A stretch of DNA of 33,458 nt from Prochlorococcus sp. AG-459-E08 (GTDB lineage Bacteria; Cyanobacteriota; Cyanobacteriia; PCC-6307; Cyanobiaceae): contig QCRB01000012.1 in the NCBI GenBank assembly GCA_003209425.1, positions 1 through 33,458 on the forward strand. The letters run 5' to 3'. The position numbers and the translations under genes were made by a program. Positions 1 to 7,383 of this stretch are shown piece by piece (the first letter of the stretch is position 1; every line of letters starts with the position of its first letter). The notes beneath the pieces were generated by a model. It did no database searches and was not told the origin of the DNA. It worked only from the letters and a program-made list of their open reading frames with translations.

Positions 1-314
1 TATTGGGGTGCACTTTATTTTTAGGATTTTTAGCAGTTTTTTCATATATAAGCCTAAGGATTGCTCTTAAGTGCAGGAACAACTATACAAAATTAGTTGC
101 TATCGGATGTGGCGTATTGTTAATAGGTCAATCAATAATGCATATTGCTGTAGCAACAGGTTCAATGCCTACTACTGGCTTACCACTACCTTTCATTAGT
201 TATGGTGGGAATTCATTAATCGCATCTTTTTTTATTGCAGGGATGTTACTGAGATGTTCATTAGAATCAACAGGATTCGTTGGCATGATTAGTACACGAA
301 AGACTCTTAATTAG
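1..314 (+). CDS. ftsW: FtsW/RodA family cell-division protein, C-terminal fragment
   Basis: This is the last ~104 codons of a SEDS-family membrane protein; the gene enters from the left window edge, so its start is not visible. FtsW polymerises septal peptidoglycan from lipid II together with a class B penicillin-binding protein. The visible part holds hydrophobic segments and the family's signature near the C-terminus, around residues 57-70 of the fragment (Thr-Gly-Leu-Pro-Leu-Pro-Phe, then Ser-Tyr-Gly-Gly), followed by a last membrane helix and a short tail. FtsW rather than RodA is inferred partly from the neighbourhood, since cyanobacteria often have ftsW beside ccdA and ccs1. The TTG at position 3 is just an in-frame codon, not a start. 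An 82-base gap separates it from ccdA. Confidence 0.85.
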   Translation, partial: LGCTLFLGFLAVFSYISLRIALKCRNNYTKLVAIGCGVLLIGQSIMHIAVATGSMPTTGLPLPFISYGGNSLIASFFIAGMLLRCSLESTGFVGMISTRKTLN

Positions 315-396
315 TTAGAATTTGAATGATTTAAGTTAAGCTATCGAATCATTTAATTTAGTTATTTCAGAATTATCTCAAAAAGGTAATCTACTT

Positions 397-1053
397 ATGC
401 AGAATGGTCTTAATAATCCTGGCCCTTTTACTATTTTTTTGGTTTTTAGCGCAGGACTATTAACTAGTCTTGGACCATGTTCATTATCATTATTTCCAAT
501 TACAATTGCTTATATTGGAGGAACAGAGAAAAATAAATTTAAACTTATTAGTTTTTCAGGAGGAGTCGTTTTTTCACTCGTTGCACTAGGAGCTGCTAGT
601 GGATTCTTAGGTAAAATTTACGGACAACTTCCATCGTATTACACTTCTGTTGTTGCCTTAATAGCAATAATAATGGGTTTAAATTTACTAGGAATTTTAA
701 AGTTTCAGCTCCCTAATGGACCTGATTTCAAAATAATTGAAGATAAAATACCATCTTTTCTAGCACCTTTTGCGATAGGCACTACTTTTGGACTGGCCTC
801 TTCACCATGTATTACACCAGTTTTAGCAACTCTTCTGGCATGGGTATCGCAAGCTAAAAACCCGACAATCTCTATTATTTTTTTATTTTTCTTTGGAATA
901 GGCCAAGTATCCCCACTCATCGTTGCTGGGGCTACTGCAGAAAACTTAAAAAAATTTTTAGAGCTTAGAAAATTTAGTCAAATAATTCCTACTTTAAGTG
1001 GGATATTTTTAGTTTCCCTAGGTTTATTAAATTTATTTTCAAATTGGATTTAA
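397..1053 (+). CDS. ccdA: Cytochrome c biogenesis thiol-disulfide transporter CcdA
   Basis: A 218-residue polytopic membrane protein of the CcdA/DsbD family. It passes reducing equivalents across the thylakoid or plasma membrane to keep apocytochrome c haem-binding cysteines reduced (System II maturation). About six hydrophobic segments can be seen. The two redox cysteines lie in the expected contexts: Cys28 in a Gly-Pro-Cys turn of the first helix and Cys138 in a Ser-Ser-Pro-Cys turn of the fourth. The length is typical for a short, single-domain CcdA. An AAAAGG stretch about 10 bases upstream supports the ATG start. The stop codon is followed directly by the ATG of ccs1, so the two are surely co-translated and act in the same complex. 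Confidence 0.95.
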   Translation: MQNGLNNPGPFTIFLVFSAGLLTSLGPCSLSLFPITIAYIGGTEKNKFKLISFSGGVVFSLVALGAASGFLGKIYGQLPSYYTSVVALIAIIMGLNLLGILKFQLPNGPDFKIIEDKIPSFLAPFAIGTTFGLASSPCITPVLATLLAWVSQAKNPTISIIFLFFFGIGQVSPLIVAGATAENLKKFLELRKFSQIIPTLSGIFLVSLGLLNLFSNWI

Positions 1054-2340
1054 ATGATAATTTTTAAGAATTTAATTTTAAAAATATCAAGTTTAAGATT
1101 CGCTATATCACTCATAATTTTCATAGCCATTACAAGTGGCATAGGAACTTTCATACCTCAAGGTAATGAAAAAAAACTCTACATTGATATTTTCGATGAT
1201 GCTCCTATCTTTGGATTTTTAAATGGAGAAAAAGTTTTAAGACTTCAATTAGATCATGTATACACGAGCTTTTGGTTTTTATTTTCATTAATTCTTCTTT
1301 GTATTTCTCTAGCAGCTTGTAGTTTCAAAAGGCAAATCCCTTCATTAAAAGCTTCATTAAAGTGGATTGAATATGAGAGCGAAAGAAAATTTAGCAAACT
1401 GCAATTAACTTCAAATCACAAAATCAATAAAGATGAAGACTATATTTCAAAAGCTGATTTGTTACTCAAAAAAAGAGGGTGGAAAACATACAAATTTAAA
1501 AGTCATATTTCTGCAAGAAGGGGTTTAATTGGAAAAATAGGTCCCTTAGTTGTACATATTGGATTAATAATTTTACTAATAGGTTCAGCATATGGGAGTT
1601 TTACAAGCCAATCAAAAGAACAATATTTATTGCCTGGTGAAAGCTTGGATCTTATTAATGAGAGCACAAACTCAATAGCTATTGTAAAGTTAGTCGATTT
1701 TTCTATAGAACGAGAAAGTGATGGTATACCCAAGCAGTTCATTTCAAAGTTAGATTTTTCTTCTGAAGATTTAAAATTAAATGAAATAAAAACTGCCAAA
1801 GTAAATCACCCTATAAGGTTTAAAGGATTAACTATTTATCAAGCTGATTGGGCAATATCGAATGTCGTTTTAGAAATTGATAACATCCTGTATCAATTAC
1901 AGCTAAAGGAGATTCCTGAAATCAGCAAACAAGTTTGGGGGGTTTTAATTGAATTAGGTTCAGAGACTAAAAAAAATTTCCTTTTAACAATAGATAATGA
2001 AAATGGTCCACTTAAAATTTCCAATATAGAAAATTTTTCCGAGAATATTCTCTACTTGAATGATGAGCCCTTGGAAGTTAACTCTTCAAAATTATCTTTG
2101 AAAAAGGTAATCCCAAGCAGTGGATTAATAATTAAAAATGATCCGTCTATACCATTTATTTACTTTTCTTTTATCTTAATAATTTTTGGAACAATAATAA
2201 GTCTGATCCCAACTAATCAATTATGGATTCTAGTAAATAAAGAATCACAAAAGCTATCCATTGGAGGTCTAAGCAATAAAAATCTAGTTGGTTTTAAAAA
2301 AGAATTTTTTAAAATATCAGATGAATTAAAAAATTTTTAA
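1054..2340 (+). CDS. ccs1: Cytochrome c biogenesis protein Ccs1 (CcsB, ResB-like)
   Basis: A 428-residue ResB-family protein, half of the System II haem-attachment machine that works with CcsA to transfer haem to apocytochromes c on the lumenal side. Membrane segments are visible at about residues 14-34, 70-90 and 163-187, followed by a large lumenal domain and a last helix near 367-390. The third helix carries a Val-Val-His, matching the conserved haem-linked histidine of the family. The start abuts the ccdA stop codon, giving a two-gene operon. The 3' end overlaps the convergent queF stop by 4 bases. The length is normal for cyanobacterial Ccs1. CcsA is not in the window. Confidence 0.93.
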   Translation: MIIFKNLILKISSLRFAISLIIFIAITSGIGTFIPQGNEKKLYIDIFDDAPIFGFLNGEKVLRLQLDHVYTSFWFLFSLILLCISLAACSFKRQIPSLKASLKWIEYESERKFSKLQLTSNHKINKDEDYISKADLLLKKRGWKTYKFKSHISARRGLIGKIGPLVVHIGLIILLIGSAYGSFTSQSKEQYLLPGESLDLINESTNSIAIVKLVDFSIERESDGIPKQFISKLDFSSEDLKLNEIKTAKVNHPIRFKGLTIYQADWAISNVVLEIDNILYQLQLKEIPEISKQVWGVLIELGSETKKNFLLTIDNENGPLKISNIENFSENILYLNDEPLEVNSSKLSLKKVIPSSGLIIKNDPSIPFIYFSFILIIFGTIISLIPTNQLWILVNKESQKLSIGGLSNKNLVGFKKEFFKISDELKNF

Positions 2341-2352
2341 TTATTTTTTTTC
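2324..2352. terminator. AT-only palindrome plus T-tract across ccs1/queF stop codons
   Basis: A nine-base AATTAAAAA is mirrored by TTTTTAATT with a single base between (2324-2342), then a run of eight T follows on the plus strand. It lies exactly across the overlapping stop codons of ccs1 and queF. It could work as a weak intrinsic terminator for ccs1, but the stem has no G-C pair and almost no loop, so an RNA hairpin would lose its central pairs. Weak call. Confidence 0.25.
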
Positions 2353-2750
2353 TTTCCACTAAAAATATCTAACTGCATAGAAACATTACCTCTGGGGTTA
2401 AATTCAGCATTTAAATGTATCCAGTGAGGTGAGCCTGCATTAACTAAATCATCCATAATTCTATTAACAACTTCCTCATGTGATATTTTCATATCTCTAA
2501 AATTGTTAATATAAAGCTTTAGAGACTTCAACTCATAGACTTTCAAATTAGGTTGATAAATAATATTTAGTTTCGCAAAATCTGGATACCCAGAAAAGGG
2601 GCACTTACATGTGAATTCAGGTAACTGAATAGAAATTTCATAGATTCTTTTCTTATTTGGATTCTCAAAACAAATTATTTTTGATTCTTCAATAATTCTC
2701 TCACCATATAGTGGTCTTTGTGTCGAATCATCAAATTTAACTGTACTCAT
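2337..2750 (-). CDS. queF: NADPH-dependent 7-cyano-7-deazaguanine reductase QueF
   Basis: QueF reduces the nitrile preQ0 to preQ1, the step before transglycosylation into tRNA in queuosine synthesis. At 137 residues this is the short, single-domain (YkvM/type I) form. Catalytic Cys50 sits in a Cys-Pro-Phe-Ser-Gly motif and Asp57 follows seven residues later, the same spacing as Cys55/Asp62 of the Bacillus enzyme. The Glu-x-Lys-Ser-Leu-Lys-x-Tyr QueF substrate-binding motif is around residues 72-80. An extra cysteine, Cys48, lies two residues before the nucleophile. It starts at an ATG and is divergent from the glnB pair across a 177-base gap. No other queuosine gene is in the window. Confidence 0.95.
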   Translation of the reverse strand: MSTVKFDDSTQRPLYGERIIEESKIICFENPNKKRIYEISIQLPEFTCKCPFSGYPDFAKLNIIYQPNLKVYELKSLKLYINNFRDMKISHEEVVNRIMDDLVNAGSPHWIHLNAEFNPRGNVSMQLDIFSGKKKNN

Positions 2751-2819
2751 TGTTCATAGAACCTTTTTACTAAACCTATATAAAAAGAGCAAAATACGCA
2801 AAAATCTCAACGAGCTTTA

Positions 2820-2861
2820 GTATTACAGTTAACTAAGTCAAAAGCTGTTAAATCTTATTTT
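2820..2861 (+). promoter_or_regulatory. Candidate NtcA-activated promoter for the orf81-glnB pair
   Basis: GTA-N8-AAC at 2820-2833 differs by one base from the NtcA consensus GTA-N8-TAC. It is followed 22 bases later by TATTTT (2856-2861), a fit to the TAnnnT -10 box at the usual spacing for NtcA-activated promoters. A second GTA-N8-AAC occurs at 2863-2876, but its nearest -10-like box (2905-2910) is 28 bases away. Both lie in the gap between queF and the glnB pair. Such sites arise often by chance in AT-rich DNA, so this is suggestive only. Confidence 0.35.
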
Positions 2862-2927
2862 TGTATCATAGATAACATTCATAATGCCATTCTAAAGGCT
2901 TAGATATGTTGAGTTCCAAAAAATTTA

Positions 2928-3173
2928 ATGGACATTTGTTTGATAACTATCGATAACAATTCTAATAAATCCATTCAGCCTCAAAGTGCAATAGGTATGT
3001 TATGGCTTCAAACACACTTTGAAAATGATCAGTGGGAGGCTTTATCAAATAGTGCAGTAATTATTTCAGAGGAAAATTCCAAATTATTAATTGAAGACGC
3101 CATGAATGCAGGTCTCAACATTAAATGTTTTTCAGATATTTCAATGTTGGATGTTTTTCCAAAAAACAATTAA
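2928..3173 (+). CDS. Small conserved-looking protein of unknown function upstream of glnB
   Basis: An 81-residue soluble protein with no signal peptide or membrane segment. I do not recognise a named domain, though the Leu-Trp-Leu-Gln-Thr-His-Phe segment (residues 25-31) and the following acidic helix look like a small cyanobacterial family often placed before glnB; this is memory rather than a check. Codon use and composition resemble neighbouring genes. It begins at an ATG and ends 24 bases before glnB, so the two probably share a transcript, and any promoter serving glnB would likely lie upstream of this gene. A role linked to nitrogen or carbon signalling is guesswork from position alone. 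There are few cysteines (one) and no obvious catalytic motif. Confidence 0.7.
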   Translation: MDICLITIDNNSNKSIQPQSAIGMLWLQTHFENDQWEALSNSAVIISEENSKLLIEDAMNAGLNIKCFSDISMLDVFPKNN

Positions 3174-3537
<364 letters not shown>

Positions 3538-3549
<12 letters not shown>

Positions 3550-4350
3550 ATTTACTAAATTTTTTATATATTCACTATTAATTTTTGGATTTGATTCACT
3601 TTTTAAGCACATCCAAGCTAGATATTCATGATTTCCAGCAGGACCTACTAAAGGAGAAGCTATCAAATTCTTTATATTCCATTGAAAACTTTTAGCAGTA
3701 TCTATAACCGACTCTATAGCCTCAGTATGGAATTTTGGATTACGAACTACACCACCTTTGCTAACTTTATCTTTACCCACCTCAAACTGGGGTTTAATTA
3801 AAAATATTCCCTCTATAGAATTACCTACTAATAAATCACTAATAGATTTAAAAACTAACCTTAATGAAATAAAAGACAAATCGGCAACAACAAAATTTGG
3901 CAATTCATCACTTCTAGATAAAAGATCACGAGGTTTTAAATTTCGAATATTTGTGCGTTCAAAAAGTATGACTTTTGGGTTATTTCTAATCTTCCATGCA
4001 GTCTGTCCATAACCAACATCTATTCCATAAACTAATTTTGCTCCTTGTTGCAACAAGCAATCAGTAAAGCCCCCAGTTGAGATTCCTGCATCAATACATA
4101 TTTTATCTTTTACTTTAATTTCAAGTCTTTCAAATGCCTCCAATAATTTTTCTCCTCCCCTTGAAACAAACATTGGTTCTGTATCAATAAAAAATTCAGA
4201 TCCTATTAATACTTGCTGGCCAGGTTTATCCAATACTTTTCCATTACCATCTCTAACCTTGCCAGCAAGAATTAAGCCTTGGGCTTTTTGACGAGTTTCA
4301 CATAAACCTTTATTAAAAAGATAAAGGTCTAATCTACTTTTTTTAATCAT
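3538..4350 (-). CDS. tlyA: TlyA family rRNA 2'-O-methyltransferase
   Basis: A 270-residue protein with an N-terminal S4 RNA-binding domain (about residues 3-65) fused to an FtsJ/RrmJ-type methyltransferase domain. TlyA proteins methylate cytidine 2'-hydroxyls in 16S and/or 23S rRNA; some homologues are also called hemolysins. The SAM-binding loop is seen as Asp-Ala-Gly-x-Ser-Thr-Gly-Gly-Phe near residues 88-96, followed by Asp-Leu-Ser-Phe-Ile-Ser and Ile-Lys-Pro-Gln-Phe-Glu segments carrying the later Asp/Lys/Glu of the family. I start it at the ATG at 4350; a TTG one codon earlier is less likely. It is convergent with glnB and divergent from purB. Confidence 0.93.
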
Positions 4351-4631
4351 CAACTAATCAATAGAAAAGACTGAATAATGAACTTCTACAAGATTAAGAT
4401 CCAAATTCTTTAATGCTCTCTAATTTTAAATTAGAACTCAAAAATTACCCATTTTTAACGAAGGAAATAACTTTAAAGATTTTTAAATTTAAACAGTCTT
4501 TATTAGGAAGAAAAATGTTACATATGAAAATAATAATCAGGGAAATATGTTCAATGGCAAGTACATCCTTAAGGTATAGGGCAATAATTCGATTTTGGTT
4601 ATAAAGTTTAAATTGATAATTAATAAAAATT
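4351..4631. other. Divergent intergenic region tlyA/purB with a 17-base palindrome
   Basis: The longest gene-free stretch in the window, about 280 bases of AT-rich DNA between two divergent genes. It holds a perfect dyad, TCTAATTT and AAATTAGA with one base between (4419-4435). A 63-codon open frame at 4413-4604 runs through it but has no recognisable features. The region must contain the promoters of tlyA and purB. I see no tRNA or known small RNA motif, though its size would allow a small RNA or leader. Confidence 0.5.
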
Positions 4632-5927
4632 GTGATCGAGCGTTACACATTACCCGAAATGGGGAAAATCTGGACTGAAAGCGCAAAATTCCAGAGTTGG
4701 CTTAAGGTTGAAATAGCTGCATGTGAAGCAAATTTTTCCCTCGGGAAAATTCCTGAGGATGCAATGAAAGACATACGTTTAAATGCAAAGTTTGATGAAT
4801 CTAGAATTACAGAAATTGAGAAAGAAGTTAAACATGATGTCATAGCATTTCTTACAAGCGTTAATGAATTTGTAGGAGACTCTGGAAGATACATACATGT
4901 TGGTATGACCAGCAGTGATGTACTTGATACTGGCTTATCTCTTCAGTTAAAAGATTCTTGTCAATTGTTATTAGATGAAATTGAGAAACTAGAAAATGAA
5001 GTCAGATTATTAGCAAGAAAGCATAAAAATACATTAATGATTGGCAGATCACATGCAATTCATGGTGAACCAATTTCCTTCGGTTTTAAACTTGCTGGAT
5101 GGTTAGCAGAAATAATAAGGAACAAAAAAAGATTGTTAACAGTGAAAGAATCTGTAGCAATTGGACAAATAAGTGGAGCCATGGGAACTTACGCTAATAC
5201 AAATCCCAAAGTAGAACAAATAACTTGCGATTTACTAGGCTTAAAACCAGATACAGCTAGTACGCAGGTTATATCAAGAGACAGACATGCAGAATATGTG
5301 CAAACTATTGCACTAGTAGGCGCTTCATTAGATAGATTCGCAACTGAAATAAGAAATCTACAAAGAACTGATGTTTTAGAAGTTGAGGAGGGATTTACAA
5401 AAGGGCAAAAAGGAAGTTCTGCTATGCCTCATAAAAGAAATCCTATTCGAAGTGAAAGAGTAAGCGGTTTAGCAAGAATTTTAAGAAGTTACGTCTTAAC
5501 TGCACTGGAAAATGTTCCACTTTGGCACGAAAGAGATATAAGCCATAGTTCAAATGAACGTATCATGTTGCCTGACGTATCAATCTGTTTGCATTTTATG
5601 CTCAGGGAAATGAAAGATATAGTAAGCAATTTAGGAGTTTATCCAAAAAATATGCTCAAAAATTTAAATATATATGGTGGTGTAATCTTTAGTCAGAAAG
5701 TTTTGCTTTTACTTGTAGAGAAGGGCATGTCTAGAGAAAAGGCTTATAGCTTAGTACAAAAAAATGCACATCAGGCATGGAATACTGAGAATGGTAATTT
5801 TAAAGAAAATATAGATAGAGATAATGAAATTATGAGTTTTATTGATCAAAGTGATTTAGAAGAATGTTTTAATCCTTCAATTCATCTCAATAATTTAAGT
5901 GTAATATGGGAGAAGCTCGGTATCTAG
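4632..5927 (+). CDS. purB: Adenylosuccinate lyase PurB
   Basis: PurB catalyses two steps of purine synthesis: release of fumarate from SAICAR to give AICAR, and from adenylosuccinate to give AMP. The 431-residue protein has the fumarase/aspartase superfamily signature Gly-Ser-Ser-x-Met-Pro-x-Lys-x-Asn-Pro at residues 261-271, including the catalytic serine loop. A Thr-Ser-Ser-Asp segment near residue 95 and an Arg-Ser-His-Ala-Ile-His-Gly segment carry the other active-site residues. The start is a GTG: the reading Ile-Glu-Arg-Tyr-Thr right after it matches the family's usual N-terminus, and the first ATG is at residue 10, inside conserved sequence. The neighbouring fumC acts on fumarate, the product released here. 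Confidence 0.97.
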   Translation: MIERYTLPEMGKIWTESAKFQSWLKVEIAACEANFSLGKIPEDAMKDIRLNAKFDESRITEIEKEVKHDVIAFLTSVNEFVGDSGRYIHVGMTSSDVLDTGLSLQLKDSCQLLLDEIEKLENEVRLLARKHKNTLMIGRSHAIHGEPISFGFKLAGWLAEIIRNKKRLLTVKESVAIGQISGAMGTYANTNPKVEQITCDLLGLKPDTASTQVISRDRHAEYVQTIALVGASLDRFATEIRNLQRTDVLEVEEGFTKGQKGSSAMPHKRNPIRSERVSGLARILRSYVLTALENVPLWHERDISHSSNERIMLPDVSICLHFMLREMKDIVSNLGVYPKNMLKNLNIYGGVIFSQKVLLLLVEKGMSREKAYSLVQKNAHQAWNTENGNFKENIDRDNEIMSFIDQSDLEECFNPSIHLNNLSVIWEKLGI

Positions 5928-5932
5928 GATTA

Positions 5933-5968
5933 CTGAAAACCTTATCTAAGTTAAACCAGTGTTTTCAG
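5933..5968 (+). promoter_or_regulatory. Inverted repeat in the purB-fumC gap, next to the fumC ribosome site
   Basis: CTGAAAAC (5933-5940) and GTTTTCAG (5961-5968) are perfect eight-base complements around a 20-base loop. The 3' arm overlaps the first two bases of the AGAGGA Shine-Dalgarno sequence (5967-5972) before the fumC ATG at 5976. No T-tract follows, so this is not a standard terminator. It could be an RNA element that limits fumC translation or marks mRNA processing. Confidence 0.4.
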
Positions 5969-5975
5969 AGGAATA

Positions 5976-7361
5976 ATGACAAAAAACTTTAGGATTGAAA
6001 AAGATAGCATGGGAACAATAGAGGTTCCCATCAAAGCTTTATGGGGTGCCCAAACCCAAAGATCAATAATAAATTTTTCTATTGGAGAAGAATTAATTCC
6101 AATTGAGTTAATTTATTCAATAACCCTCATAAAAAAAGCTGCTTCAATTGCGAATTTCAATTTAGGGTTAATAGATAAAAGAAAAAAAGATTTGATTGTA
6201 GAGGCATGTACAGAAATACTTGATGGGCTTCATGATTCACAGTTTCCCTTAAAAGTTTGGCAAACAGGGAGTGGCACGCAAACAAATATGAATGTTAATG
6301 AGGTAATTTCAAATATTGCAGCATTAAAAACAAATTCAGAGCTTGGTAGTCATCAACCAATTCATCCGAATGATGATGTGAATAAATCGCAGTCAACAAA
6401 TGATACTTTTCCTTCTGCTATTCAAATATCTGTTGTAAATGAAATAATCAAAAATTTAGTTCCAACGATAAGAGAACTTACCAAGATGCTTGATAAAAAA
6501 AGTGAAGAATGGAAAGACCTTATAAAGATAGGAAGAACCCATTTTCAAGATGCAGTGCCTCTTACTTTTGGGCAAGAAATATCAGGATGGTCAGAGCAAC
6601 TTAAAGATGCTGAGAATGCAATTATTATGAGTCTGAATGAATTGTATTTCTTACCTCTGGGAGGAACTGCAGTTGGTACTGGGATTAATTGTCCAAAAGG
6701 ATTTTGTGAAAAGTCTATAAAATCAATTTCCAATGATACGAATCTAATGTTCTATCAATCAAAAAATAATTTTTCTATCATGGCCTCGCATGATCGTCTA
6801 GCTCAAGTAATGAGTCAGATAAAAATATTAGCAGGTGCATTATTTAAAATTTCAAATGATATAAAAATTCTATCTTCTGGTCCAAGATCAGGAATATATG
6901 AATTAATTATCCCTCAAAATGAACCTGGAAGTTCTATCATGCCAGGCAAAGTAAATCCGACTCAATGCGAAGCCTTATCTATGGTTTGCACTCAAATAAT
7001 GGGTCTTGAATATGCAGTTTCAATGGCAAATTCTAGCGGCACTTTACAGATGAATGAATATAAGCCTCTTATTGGATTTAATATTCTTACAAGTTTAAAA
7101 TTACTTAAAAATGCAATAGAAAACTTCAAAATAAAATTAGTTGATGGGATGGAACCTAATCAAAAAAATATGAAGTTAAATTTAGAAAATTCACTAATGT
7201 TGGTTACAGCCATAGTGCCAAAAGTTGGTTACGAAAAAGCAGCTGAAATTGCAAACCTTGCCTTCAAAGAATCATTAAATTTAAAAGAGGCAACACTTAA
7301 ATTAGGTTATTTAAACGAAGATGAATTTGATGAAGCGATGAATATTAATTCAATGATTTGA
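5976..7361 (+). CDS. fumC: Class II fumarate hydratase FumC
   Basis: FumC is the iron-independent fumarase that interconverts fumarate and malate in the partial TCA cycle and recycles fumarate from purine and arginine synthesis. The protein is 461 residues, the usual length. The active-site signature Gly-Ser-Ser-x-Met-Pro-Gly-Lys-Val-Asn-Pro starts at residue 318, with Ser319 and Ser320 in the catalytic loop. Gly-Arg-Thr-His at 186-189 supplies the active-site His. Gly-Ser-Gly-Thr-Gln-Thr-Asn-Met-Asn near residue 98 binds substrate. It lies 48 bases after purB on the same strand and has an AGAGGA ribosome site three bases before its ATG, which is closer than ideal. It is convergent with the helicase gene. 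Confidence 0.97.
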   Translation: MTKNFRIEKDSMGTIEVPIKALWGAQTQRSIINFSIGEELIPIELIYSITLIKKAASIANFNLGLIDKRKKDLIVEACTEILDGLHDSQFPLKVWQTGSGTQTNMNVNEVISNIAALKTNSELGSHQPIHPNDDVNKSQSTNDTFPSAIQISVVNEIIKNLVPTIRELTKMLDKKSEEWKDLIKIGRTHFQDAVPLTFGQEISGWSEQLKDAENAIIMSLNELYFLPLGGTAVGTGINCPKGFCEKSIKSISNDTNLMFYQSKNNFSIMASHDRLAQVMSQIKILAGALFKISNDIKILSSGPRSGIYELIIPQNEPGSSIMPGKVNPTQCEALSMVCTQIMGLEYAVSMANSSGTLQMNEYKPLIGFNILTSLKLLKNAIENFKIKLVDGMEPNQKNMKLNLENSLMLVTAIVPKVGYEKAAEIANLAFKESLNLKEATLKLGYLNEDEFDEAMNINSMI

Positions 7362-7383
7362 TTAAAAAATTTATGAATCATTG
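7351..7383. terminator. Possible bidirectional hairpin between fumC and the helicase gene
   Basis: CAATGATT (7351-7358) and AATCATTG (7376-7383) are perfect complements flanking an A-rich loop. The repeat spans both convergent stop codons. The stem is AT-rich and there is no T-tract directly after it on either strand, so termination strength would be low. Confidence 0.25.

Noticed and set aside
323-356. Terminator after ftsW
   Set aside because: A seven-base AATGATT/AATCATT stem with a 15-base loop and no T-run is too weak to call.
4413-4604. 63-codon plus-strand open frame between tlyA and purB
   Set aside because: No recognisable motif, composition like surrounding noncoding DNA, and a palindrome inside it; no support as a gene.
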